In this document: piece after piece, positions 8,504-15,368 of the stretch | Position numbering within the stretch: position 1 is the stretch's first letter | Layout: every line of letters starts with the position of its first letter | From: Deltaproteobacteria bacterium | Lineage (GTDB): Bacteria; Desulfobacterota; Syntrophia; Syntrophales; Smithellaceae | Length of the DNA stretch: 25,109 nucleotides | Assembly: GCA_009668925.1 (NCBI GenBank) | Contig: SBEK01000040.1 | Span: 1 to 25,109 of the forward strand | Direction: 5' to 3' | Position numbers and translations under genes: made by a program | The notes under the pieces: model-generated | What the model saw: the letters and a program-made list of their open reading frames with translations, nothing else | Database searches by the model: none | Told to the model about the DNA's origin: nothing

Positions 8504-8743
8504 TTATTTCTGCGCCGGCGGCTGAGCGGGCTGGGGCGCCGGTGCCGCAGGTTTGGCCGGTGCTGCGGGCTTGCTTCCCTCCGCCGCCTTCTGCATTTCT
8601 TCAATGTCTTTGATCATGCCCGATGATGAGAAATCTTGATCTCCTTTTGAGCTTCCTTTTCCCGATTCCGTTTTGGAACAGGAAGCCAGCAGCAGGCTCG
8701 ACAAAAAAAGCAGTACGGTCACCCAGGTCATTACTTTTTTCAT
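8504..8743 (-). CDS. Small Ala/Pro-rich lipoprotein
   Basis: A 79-residue product. Residues 1-22 form a lipoprotein signal peptide with lipobox LLASC. The mature part is hydrophilic, ending in an Ala/Pro/Lys repeat tract (PAAPAKPAAPAPQPAQPPAQ). AAGGAG lies 5 nt before the ATG. It would be a small membrane-anchored periplasmic protein; no function can be assigned. It lies downstream of the symporter operon on the same strand, but a strong hairpin (8818-8851) separates them, so it is probably transcribed separately. It is convergent with trpA. Confidence 0.75.
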   Translation of the reverse strand: MKKVMTWVTVLLFLSSLLLASCSKTESGKGSSKGDQDFSSSGMIKDIEEMQKAAEGSKPAAPAKPAAPAPQPAQPPAQK

Positions 8744-8817
8744 AAAACTCCTTCACTTGCGGATGTTCATGCTACGCGGTTACCGACAGCGGCAAACAGG
8801 TCCAGATTGGAACGGGG

Positions 8818-8851
8818 AGGTCAGGGCCGCAAGTTTCTGCGGCCCTGACCT
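8818..8851 (-). terminator. Strong hairpin after the symporter gene
   Basis: A 14-bp perfect stem (8818-8831 with 8838-8851) with a 6-nt loop begins 10 nt after the symporter stop. GC-rich, with no long U tract on either strand. It probably ends or protects the symporter operon transcript. Confidence 0.65.
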
Positions 8852-8861
8852 TAAACAATCC

Positions 8862-10346
8862 TCACAGCTTGAAAATCGGCTTCAGAGCTTTGGGCATATT
8901 ATCACCCGCGCAGGTCTTCGTAAAGAGCGAAACGACGACCGTCAGAATAACGGCCCCCGCAATGCAGAACAGATAACCGGCGAAGGGGAACTTGAAGATC
9001 TTCAGGTTTTCGAGGATGAGGTAGGTCGGATTGGAAATGACGGCGAAAATCAAACCGGCCAGGATGCCCTCCGTGGAGCATCTCTTCCATAGCATCCCGA
9101 TGGCGAACGTCGGTATCGTCACGGAAGCAAAGAAGCCCCAGCCCAGAGCTCCCAAGATGGCCACCATCCGGCCGCCCCAGAGCCCCATGCCGATCGCGAT
9201 GAGCGGAACAACAACCTGCAGAACCTGGCCGATGCGGATTTGCTTCTCATGGGGAATTTCATGCCCGAAAGAGCCGATCAGATCGCGGGTGATGGCGCTC
9301 GATGACAGGGAAATGAAGAAACTCGCCGTCGAAACGATGGCGGCCAAAAGCCCGGCCATCACCAGCGCCTGGGTGACGCCGCCCAATTTGCTCACAAACA
9401 GGAAAGCGGCGTTGTCCGCTTTGGCAAGAGGCCCGGCGGCTCCGCTCGCTACAATATACAAAGCGCCGTATCCGCAGAGAATCCAGACGATCGACGTGAC
9501 ACCGTAGCTCACGCCGCCGATGATGCCGGCCTTCTTCAGGTCCGTATGCGATTTTACCGAGTACATCTTGGCCAGCATCGTGGGCTGACCCATGGCGCCG
9601 ACAAAGAAGACGAGTCCGAAAACGAGCACAGCCTGCAGCGGCATGGATCCCATGCCGTCGACAAAAGAAGGTCCGAACTGAGGCGAGTTGGCAATCGGGG
9701 TCAAATCACCGCCGGTCAGCATGAAGAAGCCGATAATAACGGCAACAACGGCAATCAGCATAACGAGCCCCTGGAAAGCATCCGTCAGAATACTTCCGGA
9801 CATGCCGCTGAAGAACATGTAAGCGACTGTTGTCCCGAACATAATGACGATGCCCCATTCGTTGGAGACGCCGAGCATCTGGTTCATCAGGATTCCGCCG
9901 CCGATGACCTGCGAAGAAAGATAGGCAATCGCCGCCAGAAATAACCCCAGCGCCAGGACCCCGCGGACAGCCTGGCTGTTAAACCGGACACGGGCGATGT
10001 CCGGCAGGGTTGCTACATCTGTCACATCCGCCATACCGCGCATCCGTTTGCTCAGGATCCAGTATCCATAGCACATGCCGGGGCCGCAGGCGATGGTCAT
10101 CCAGATGGAGCTCATGCCGAATTTATAGACGAGGCCGGGGCCGCCGATGAATCCGAAGGCGCTCATCACCGCCGCCATGGAGGCCAGACCGATCGTGACG
10201 CCGCCAAACATCTTGGTTCCGCCGAAGAACTGTTCGGCAGTCTTCGCATATTTTCCGGCGTAGAATCCGATGCCCATTGAGACGAGAATAAATGCTATGG
10301 TATATCCGATGATCAACGGTGAAGGTTGAATAAATTGTTCTGTCAT
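8862..10346 (-). CDS. Sodium:solute symporter (SSS family)
   Basis: A 494-residue inner-membrane secondary transporter with about 13 hydrophobic helices. The N-terminal region shows the family pattern: IGFYAGKYAKTAEQFFGGTKMFGG (the loop after TM1) and ASMAAVMSAFGFIGGPGLVYKFG. Conserved small-residue helices follow (FFSGMSGSILTDAFQG; STASFFISLSSSAITRDL, the helix that carries a Na+-site Ser/Thr pair in known members). The ATG has AGGGAGGAG just upstream. It follows a four-helix membrane protein gene by 15 nt, and both lie downstream of a sigma-54 promoter. The substrate cannot be read from sequence. The neighbouring CoA-transferase under similar control suggests a short- or medium-chain carboxylate (inference). 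Confidence 0.9.
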   Translation of the reverse strand: MTEQFIQPSPLIIGYTIAFILVSMGIGFYAGKYAKTAEQFFGGTKMFGGVTIGLASMAAVMSAFGFIGGPGLVYKFGMSSIWMTIACGPGMCYGYWILSKRMRGMADVTDVATLPDIARVRFNSQAVRGVLALGLFLAAIAYLSSQVIGGGILMNQMLGVSNEWGIVIMFGTTVAYMFFSGMSGSILTDAFQGLVMLIAVVAVIIGFFMLTGGDLTPIANSPQFGPSFVDGMGSMPLQAVLVFGLVFFVGAMGQPTMLAKMYSVKSHTDLKKAGIIGGVSYGVTSIVWILCGYGALYIVASGAAGPLAKADNAAFLFVSKLGGVTQALVMAGLLAAIVSTASFFISLSSSAITRDLIGSFGHEIPHEKQIRIGQVLQVVVPLIAIGMGLWGGRMVAILGALGWGFFASVTIPTFAIGMLWKRCSTEGILAGLIFAVISNPTYLILENLKIFKFPFAGYLFCIAGAVILTVVVSLFTKTCAGDNMPKALKPIFKL

Positions 10347-10361
10347 GGCTGGTCTCCTCCC

Positions 10362-10820
10362 TTAGTGCAGTTTTTCGAGTTCAGATACTTCTTTCTGAAA
10401 TTCATCCCATTTCTCTTTAGGCAGGAAATATTTGTCGAAGAACAGACCTAACGAGACCGCCGTTGAAATCATCGAACCGATCCAGAAGAAAATAATCATC
10501 CCGAACATTCCCGGATGCATGCCGAGAATGAAATCCATTTTCTGTCCTCTGGTTTGATAAGCCATGGTGAAGGCAACAATCCAGCAGACCACGTTAAAAA
10601 TGACCGGGAACACCAGGACGGTATAGGTCATTTTTTCATTGGTCACCGCCCCCAGCAAATAAAAGCACCCCACGATAAATGCCGTGCCGATCAGGCCGCA
10701 ATAAATAAGACCGGGATTTTTGTTTACGGCGCCGCTCCAGCAGGCATACAGCACGAAGGCCCAGAGCAGAGCCAGGATGACGACTATTACATCTCGCTTC
10801 TTGTCATTAATCGTAACCAT
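10362..10820 (-). CDS. Four-helix membrane protein, symporter partner
   Basis: A 152-residue protein with four hydrophobic segments (around residues 11-30, 38-60, 66-90 and 103-128). A charged, coiled-coil-like C-terminus follows (FLPKEKWDEFQKEVSELEKL). The start at 10820 (MVTINDKK) is chosen over the longer frame because a GGGGGGAG site lies 6 nt upstream. SSS symporters such as ActP often have a small membrane partner, but those I know (YjcH/DUF4212 type) are shorter with two helices, so this looks different. It is first in the sigma-54-controlled operon. The role as symporter subunit is inferred from adjacency. Confidence 0.75.
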   Translation of the reverse strand: MVTINDKKRDVIVVILALLWAFVLYACWSGAVNKNPGLIYCGLIGTAFIVGCFYLLGAVTNEKMTYTVLVFPVIFNVVCWIVAFTMAYQTRGQKMDFILGMHPGMFGMIIFFWIGSMISTAVSLGLFFDKYFLPKEKWDEFQKEVSELEKLH

Positions 10821-10944
10821 TCCATTCTCCCCCCTTGTTATGAATTTCAATTCACGTAAAGATGCACAGACCCTTTCCACTTTGCTGATGCAACTGCTTT
10901 AGACATCACCACCTTTCTGAATGCGATAAAATTACTTCCCCGAT

Positions 10945-10960
10945 TGCAATTAACATACCA
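10945..10960 (-). promoter_or_regulatory. Sigma-54 (-24/-12) promoter of the symporter operon
   Basis: On the minus strand the site reads TGGTATGTTAATTGCA, against the consensus TGGCACG-N4-TTGCA. GG and GC are exactly 10 nt apart. The predicted +1 is near 10934, giving a ~110-nt leader before the small membrane protein. A sigma-54 activator gene lies next door and candidate activator sites lie at about -118 and -187. Confidence 0.85.
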
Positions 10961-11043
10961 TGTCGAAAACGCCGGGGCAGAATGCAATCATGCGTATTTA
11001 TATGCAGTTTATCGCTATCATTTTAATTCCTGCCGCGAATCCA

Positions 11044-11061
11044 TGTACCCCGGCATCTACA
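11044..11061 (+). promoter_or_regulatory. Candidate activator site A (proximal, symporter promoter)
   Basis: TGTACCCCGGCATCTACA, an interrupted dyad TGTA-N10-TACA. Centred about 118 bp upstream of the predicted symporter transcription start. It shares the pattern yGT(A/C)-N7-RTCTACA with sites at 11113, 12902 and 12990; identity with the 12902 copy extends to 13 of 18 bases. Confidence 0.7.
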
Positions 11062-11112
11062 CAAAAGAATCGACGTCAAAAAAATTTATTAATTACAGAT
11101 GGCTATGAGATT

Positions 11113-11130
11113 TGTAGACAATGGTCGACA
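11113..11130 (-). promoter_or_regulatory. Candidate activator site C (distal, symporter promoter)
   Basis: On the minus strand it reads TGTCGACCATTGTCTACA, fitting yGT(A/C)-N7-RTCTACA. Centred about 187 bp upstream of the predicted symporter start and 69 bp from site A. It overlaps the 10-bp palindrome CGACATGTCG (11126-11135). Confidence 0.6.
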
Positions 11131-11322
11131 TGTCGCTGTTTGTATACATAACAGTATGCGAATCGATTTAAGCGGGCTGCCGGCTGCAAATACGCCAAAT
11201 GGATATTGACGATGTCGAAGGGGATCAATTCCAAGTTCTGACTCGCCCTATGCGATGATACGGGCAAACGGAAATTCTCCTCTGGTCTTTAACCGGCCGT
11301 TCACCTTGCTTTCTCATCGGAC

Positions 11323-11351
11323 TTGACAAAGAGGACAAGAACCGTTATTTG
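11323..11351 (+). promoter_or_regulatory. Sigma-70 promoter of the activator gene
   Basis: TTGACA (11323-11328), 17-bp spacer, TATTTG (11346-11351). The predicted start near 11358 gives a leader of about 140 nt before the activator ATG. TTTGTATACA at 11402-11411 lies within that leader and repeats the element at 11139-11148. Confidence 0.55.
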
Positions 11352-11496
11352 CAATAAACTGTGTAATTGTTTTCCGGCTCTTGCCGGCTGGCTCATTGAA
11401 TTTTGTATACAGAAAGAAGGACTGACTCCGATCTCGACCGATCCCGGCGGCGCCGCAGAGATCGTAGCTTCGAATTCATCGGCAAAGGAGAATCCT

Positions 11497-12897
11497 ATGG
11501 CGGAAGATGTCGTGGCAGAACTTCAGAAAAAAGTCCAGCTGTATGAAGCCGTTTTGCAGAGCATCCACAACGGGATCATCATTACCGATCCCGACGGCAT
11601 GGTGATTTTCTTCAGCGAAGCCTACGGAAAGTTCCTGAAAATGGACACGAAGTCCAAAATCGGGAAGCATTGCACGGAGGTTATCGAAAACACCCGCATG
11701 CACATCGTGGCGCAGACCGGTGTCGCGGAGATCAACCACCCGCACTGGATTCAGGGGCGCGATATGGTGGTGCAAAGGATTCCCATCCGGATTGACGGCA
11801 AGCTGGCGGCGGTTTTCGGCCAGGTCATGTTTGAAGATGTGAAAGATGTGCAGTCTCTGGCCAGCAAACTCAATGTTCTCGAATCAAAAGTAAAATTGTA
11901 TGAGAAAGAGCTCGTCTCTCTGCGGTCGTCTAAATACAGCTGCAAAAACATCCTCGGCAAAAGCCGCCCCATCAGCGAATTAAAGGAACTGGCCGGAAAA
12001 GCGGCAGGGATCAATGCGCCGGTTCTGCTGACCGGTGAAAGCGGCACCGGCAAAGAGCTTTTCGCCCACGCCATCCATCACGGCAGCGAGCGTAAACTGT
12101 TCCCGTTTATCCGTCTCAATTGCGCCGCGATCCCCAAAGATCTTCTCGAATCGGAGCTTTTCGGATATGAGGCCGGAGCCTTCACGGGGGCGGGGTCCAA
12201 GGGCAAACCGGGGAAATTTGAATTGGCCCATCAGGGAACGGTTTTCCTCGATGAAATCAGCGAACTGCCGCTCGAGATGCAGCCCAAACTGCTGCGCGTT
12301 CTCGAAGAAAAAGAACTGGAACGCCTGGGCAGCACGAAGCTCATCAAGTGTGATTTCCGGCTGATCGCCGCCACGCAGGAAAATCTGGAAGATTTGGTGG
12401 CCGAAGGAAAATTCCGCAAGGATCTTTTCTATCGGCTAAACGTCATCCCCCTGCATCTGCCGTCTCTGAAAAACAGGAAAGAAGATATCGCCGTTTTGGC
12501 CGAACATTTCGTCGAGGCGATCAGCAAGGATTTCAGCATCCCCGTCCGCCGGATCTCGCCCGCGGTGCTGCGTCTTTTCGAACAATATTCCTGGCCCGGC
12601 AATATTCGGGAACTTTCCAACATCCTGGAGAGAATTCTCTATTCCATGGACCCGGCCGAGAGCGTGATCGAGATCCGGCACCTCCCTTTATTCCTGCGCA
12701 GCATGACTCCCGAGACACCTCAGACGGACCGCTCCAACCTGAAAAATCTTCGCGAAAATTCAGAGAAGGTGGCTCTGATCAACGCCATCAATCTCGCCAA
12801 AAACAACAAAAACAAAGCGGCGAGCATGCTGGGGATCCACAGAACGGCCCTGTATAAAAAAATGAAAAAATTCCATATACCGCTCCATACGCCCTGA
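11497..12897 (+). CDS. PAS-domain sigma-54-dependent transcriptional activator
   Basis: A 466-residue enhancer-binding protein. Residues ~10-120 form a PAS sensor (LQSIHNGIIITDPDGMVIFFSEAYGKFL). A coiled linker follows (~118-145), then an AAA+ domain: Walker A GESGTGKE (180-187), sigma-54 contact loop GAFTGA (227-232), Walker B GTVFLDE and arginine-finger region FRKDLFYRLNV. The C-terminal Fis-type helix-turn-helix is NKAASMLGIHRTALYKKMKK (439-458). There is no receiver domain, so it probably senses a ligand or redox state directly through PAS. ATG 11497 is chosen because AAAGGAG is at 11484-11490; the longer frame from 11323 begins inside the promoter. It lies between two sigma-54-type promoters that share a binding motif, which makes it their likely activator. 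Confidence 0.93.
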   Translation: MAEDVVAELQKKVQLYEAVLQSIHNGIIITDPDGMVIFFSEAYGKFLKMDTKSKIGKHCTEVIENTRMHIVAQTGVAEINHPHWIQGRDMVVQRIPIRIDGKLAAVFGQVMFEDVKDVQSLASKLNVLESKVKLYEKELVSLRSSKYSCKNILGKSRPISELKELAGKAAGINAPVLLTGESGTGKELFAHAIHHGSERKLFPFIRLNCAAIPKDLLESELFGYEAGAFTGAGSKGKPGKFELAHQGTVFLDEISELPLEMQPKLLRVLEEKELERLGSTKLIKCDFRLIAATQENLEDLVAEGKFRKDLFYRLNVIPLHLPSLKNRKEDIAVLAEHFVEAISKDFSIPVRRISPAVLRLFEQYSWPGNIRELSNILERILYSMDPAESVIEIRHLPLFLRSMTPETPQTDRSNLKNLRENSEKVALINAINLAKNNKNKAASMLGIHRTALYKKMKKFHIPLHTP

Positions 12898-12901
12898 TCC
12901 G

Positions 12902-12919
12902 TGTATCCCAAAATCTACA
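12902..12919 (+). promoter_or_regulatory. Candidate activator site B (distal, CoA-transferase promoter)
   Basis: TGTATCCCAAAATCTACA, a dyad TGTA-N10-TACA closely matching site A. It begins 5 nt after the activator gene stop and is centred about 208 bp upstream of the predicted CoA-transferase start, 88 bp from site D. Confidence 0.68.
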
Positions 12920-12989
12920 TATAGCGTTCCTGCTACTTGACGGCTATCTTCTTCATGTTATTCAAAAAATACCGCCGGACGTCGACAGG

Positions 12990-13007
12990 CGTCTTTTCCC
13001 GTCTACA
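12990..13007 (+). promoter_or_regulatory. Candidate activator site D (proximal, CoA-transferase promoter)
   Basis: CGTCTTTTCCCGTCTACA, fitting yGT(A/C)-N7-RTCTACA. Centred about 120 bp upstream of the predicted start, almost the same distance as site A from the symporter start (118 bp). Confidence 0.6.
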
Positions 13008-13092
13008 GAAACGATGAGGCAATATACGGTGGAGAAAAGCATTCCTTTAATAAAAATAATAAATTAACGTTGTCGGGGCGACAAACTTCATC

Positions 13093-13108
13093 TGGTACGT
13101 TTCTTGAA
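13093..13108 (+). promoter_or_regulatory. Sigma-54-like promoter of the CoA-transferase gene
   Basis: TGGTACGTTTCTTGAA matches TGGCACG-N4-TTGCA at the -24 element except C to T, the same change as in the symporter promoter. The spacing is correct. The -12 GC is GA, a weakness because that C is well conserved. The predicted +1 near 13119 leaves a ~104-nt leader, like that of the symporter operon. Paired activator motifs upstream support it. Confidence 0.6.
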
Positions 13109-13222
13109 AACGCCATGTCAGTCTTCGCTCGTGAACGGGCGAGATGAAGCGGTCCCGACGTGCATCGCCTATGACGGGCGCCGGGATCGACAGGATTCAA
13201 TTGACCGGAAAGGAGTCTGTCC

Positions 13223-15229
13223 ATGGATAATCCCAATGATGAAAGATCCTTTATTCATCCGATGCTGTCTTCCCTGCCCGCCCCCAAACTCAAGAAAGGA
13301 AAGATCGTAACGGCCGAGGAAGCCGTCCGCATCATTCGCGACGGCGACACGATCGCGACGGACGGATTCGTCGGAGCCTGCTTTGCCGAAGAAATCGCCG
13401 TTGCCCTCGAAAAGCATTTTCTAGCCACAGCCACTCCGAGAAATCTGACCATCGTCTATGCCGCCGGCCAGGGAGACGGCAAGGACAGGGGATTAAACCA
13501 TCTGGGCCACGAAGGACTTGTCGGGACCGTCATCGGCGGTCATATCGGTCTGGCGCCGAAACTGCAGCGCCTGATCAGGGAAAATCTCATTTTCGGTTAC
13601 AACATGCCTCAGGGTGTCGTCGCCCATCTTTTTCGCGACATCGCCGCAGGCAAACCCGGAACCATCACCCGCGTGGGCATGGGGACGTTCATCGATCCGC
13701 GGATTGACGGCGGCAAGCTCAATGAGAAGACATTCAAGGAAGGACGGGATCTCATTGAACTCATTTCGGTGGGTGGTCAGGAATATCTCCTCTACAAAGC
13801 GTTTCCCATCAATGTCGCCATCATCCGGGGAACCACGGCCGACACGGACGGCAATGTTTCCATGGAAAAGGAGCCCCTGACCCTGGAAGCGCTGGCCATG
13901 GCCATGGCCGCCAAAAACTCCGGCGGCTTTGTCATCGTCCAGGTGGAACGGATAGCGGACCGGGGAACCCTCAACAGCCGTGAAGTGAAGATTCCGGGGA
14001 TCCTGGTGGATTGTATCGTCCTGGCTCCCAAGGAACACCACTGGCAGACGTTTGCCGAATGCTACAATCCGTCTTTCAGCGGAGAGATTAAAATTCCGAT
14101 GCATCACATTCCTCCGATGGACTTGGGCGCGCGGAAAGTCATCGCCCGCCGCTCGGCCTTTGAACTCAAGCCCAACAGCGTCGTCAATCTCGGCATCGGC
14201 ATGCCGGAAGGCGTAGCCAGTGTAGCCAATGAAGAAAAAATTATTGAATATCTCACCTTGACGACGGAGCCGGGTACGATCGGCGGTGTTCCCAACGGCG
14301 GATTGAACTTCGGTACGTCGACCAACATGGACTGTCTGATCGATCAGCCTTACCAGTTCGATTTCTATGACGGGGGCGGACTGGATACCGCTTTTCTGGG
14401 CGCTGCGGAAGTGGACGAAGAAGGAAACGTCAATGTCAGTAAATTCGGTCCGCGATTCGTCGGCCCCGGAGGGTTTATTAATATCAGCCAGAACGCGAAA
14501 AAGGTTGTTTTTGTGGGAACCTTCACAGCCGGAAAGCTTTGTGTGTCCATCCGGGACGGCAAACTGTTCATTGATCAGGAAGGAACGGAGAAAAAATTCA
14601 TCAAACAGGTTGAGCAAAAGACCTTCAGCGGACGTTTCGCGGCACAAAATCATAAACCCATTCTTTATGTCACGGAGCGGTGCGTTTTTAATCTGACGCA
14701 GGAAGGAATGGAATTGATCGAGATTGCTCCGGGGATGGATCTGCAGAAGAACATCCTCGACCAGATGGGCTTCCGGCCGATTATCAAAGGCACCCCGAAG
14801 CTGATGGACGTCCGCATCTTCAGGCCGGAGGCGATGGGGCTGAAGAACGAACTTCTGACGATCCCTCTGGAGGAACGACTGATTTATCATGCCAAAGAAA
14901 ATATATTTTTCGTTAATTTTGAAAATCTTTACATTCGTTCCCGAGAGGAAATCGATAGAATCAGGGCGCTGGTCGACGAAATATTGGGGCCGCTGCAGAA
15001 GAAGGTCAACACGATCGTCAATTACGACAATTTCAATATCCTGCCCGATCTCGCCGATGATTACCGAAGCATGGTCAATGAGGTGCTCAAGTATTACAAA
15101 GACACGACGCGTTACACGACGAGCGCATTTCTCAGGATGAAACTGGGCGATGAATTGGAAAAGCGCCACTTAGCGCCCTATATTTACGAAAGCCCCGAAG
15201 AGGCGAGAAAGGCGGCAGCCAAAGACTAA
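13223..15229 (+). CDS. Acyl-CoA:acetate/3-ketoacid CoA-transferase with C-terminal extension
   Basis: Family I CoA-transferase with alpha and beta halves in one chain, as in YdiF/propionate CoA-transferase. It moves CoA between an acyl-CoA and a free carboxylate through a glutamyl-CoA intermediate. The alpha half (~25-280) begins KGKIVTAEEAVRIIRDGDTIATDGFVG. The beta half (~300-520) shows NLGIGMPEGVASVA and the catalytic-glutamate segment TTEPGTIGGVPNGGLNFG with E349. Single-chain members are usually ~520-530 residues; this one has 668. The extra ~120 residues (from about 548) include YDNFNILPDLADDYRSM and a Tyr/Lys/Arg-rich segment I cannot assign to a named domain. AAAGGAG precedes ATG 13223. 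Sigma-54 control shared with the symporter suggests activation of an imported acid (inference). Confidence 0.92.
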   Translation: MDNPNDERSFIHPMLSSLPAPKLKKGKIVTAEEAVRIIRDGDTIATDGFVGACFAEEIAVALEKHFLATATPRNLTIVYAAGQGDGKDRGLNHLGHEGLVGTVIGGHIGLAPKLQRLIRENLIFGYNMPQGVVAHLFRDIAAGKPGTITRVGMGTFIDPRIDGGKLNEKTFKEGRDLIELISVGGQEYLLYKAFPINVAIIRGTTADTDGNVSMEKEPLTLEALAMAMAAKNSGGFVIVQVERIADRGTLNSREVKIPGILVDCIVLAPKEHHWQTFAECYNPSFSGEIKIPMHHIPPMDLGARKVIARRSAFELKPNSVVNLGIGMPEGVASVANEEKIIEYLTLTTEPGTIGGVPNGGLNFGTSTNMDCLIDQPYQFDFYDGGGLDTAFLGAAEVDEEGNVNVSKFGPRFVGPGGFINISQNAKKVVFVGTFTAGKLCVSIRDGKLFIDQEGTEKKFIKQVEQKTFSGRFAAQNHKPILYVTERCVFNLTQEGMELIEIAPGMDLQKNILDQMGFRPIIKGTPKLMDVRIFRPEAMGLKNELLTIPLEERLIYHAKENIFFVNFENLYIRSREEIDRIRALVDEILGPLQKKVNTIVNYDNFNILPDLADDYRSMVNEVLKYYKDTTRYTTSAFLRMKLGDELEKRHLAPYIYESPEEARKAAAKD

Positions 15230-15368
15230 CCGGTCTGCCGAAGCGGCCGGCATACCCGCTTCCCGGCCATCCGCCGCTCTTTCGCCCGGCCCGGACCTGT
15301 GGTAGACTTACCGAAGTAAAGCAGGGACGGAAACCAGGAGGCGGCCTTGCGCTCGAGGGCAGTGCATT

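Larger units (their letters stand above)
10821..11496. other. Divergent regulatory region of symporter operon and activator gene
   Basis: A 676-nt gap with no supported gene. It is AT-richer than the surroundings. It contains the symporter sigma-54 promoter (10945-10960), two copies of an 18-bp activator motif (11044-11061 and 11113-11130), a TTTGTATACA element repeated at 11139-11148 and 11402-11411, and a sigma-70 promoter for the activator gene (11323-11351). A reading frame from 11323 is continuous with the activator but is better read as leader. Confidence 0.7.
12898..13222 (+). other. CoA-transferase upstream regulatory region
   Basis: A 325-nt gap without a supported gene. It holds activator motifs B (12902-12919) and D (12990-13007), an AT-rich tract (13047-13068) and a sigma-54-like promoter (13093-13108). 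A partial hairpin in the predicted leader has CTTC-GCTCG at 13123-13131 facing CGAG-AT-GAAG at 13140-13149. No terminator for the activator gene is evident, so some read-through into the CoA-transferase is possible. Confidence 0.65.

Noticed and set aside
10864..10879. Possible -24/-12 promoter on the minus strand (TGGAAAGGGTCTGTGC)
   Set aside because: GG and GC are separated by 11 nt instead of 10 and the -12 side lacks TT. The site at 10945-10960 is far better.
11323..11496. 58-codon N-terminal extension of the sigma-54 activator
   Set aside because: Its start overlaps a TTGACA promoter element and has no ribosome-binding site. ATG 11497 has an ideal AAAGGAG and begins the PAS region.
13493..15169. 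Long open frame opposite the CoA-transferase (558 codons)
   Set aside because: It is a mirror of a well-conserved gene in GC-rich DNA; the translation is His/Asp/Arg-rich with no domain and no ribosome-binding site.
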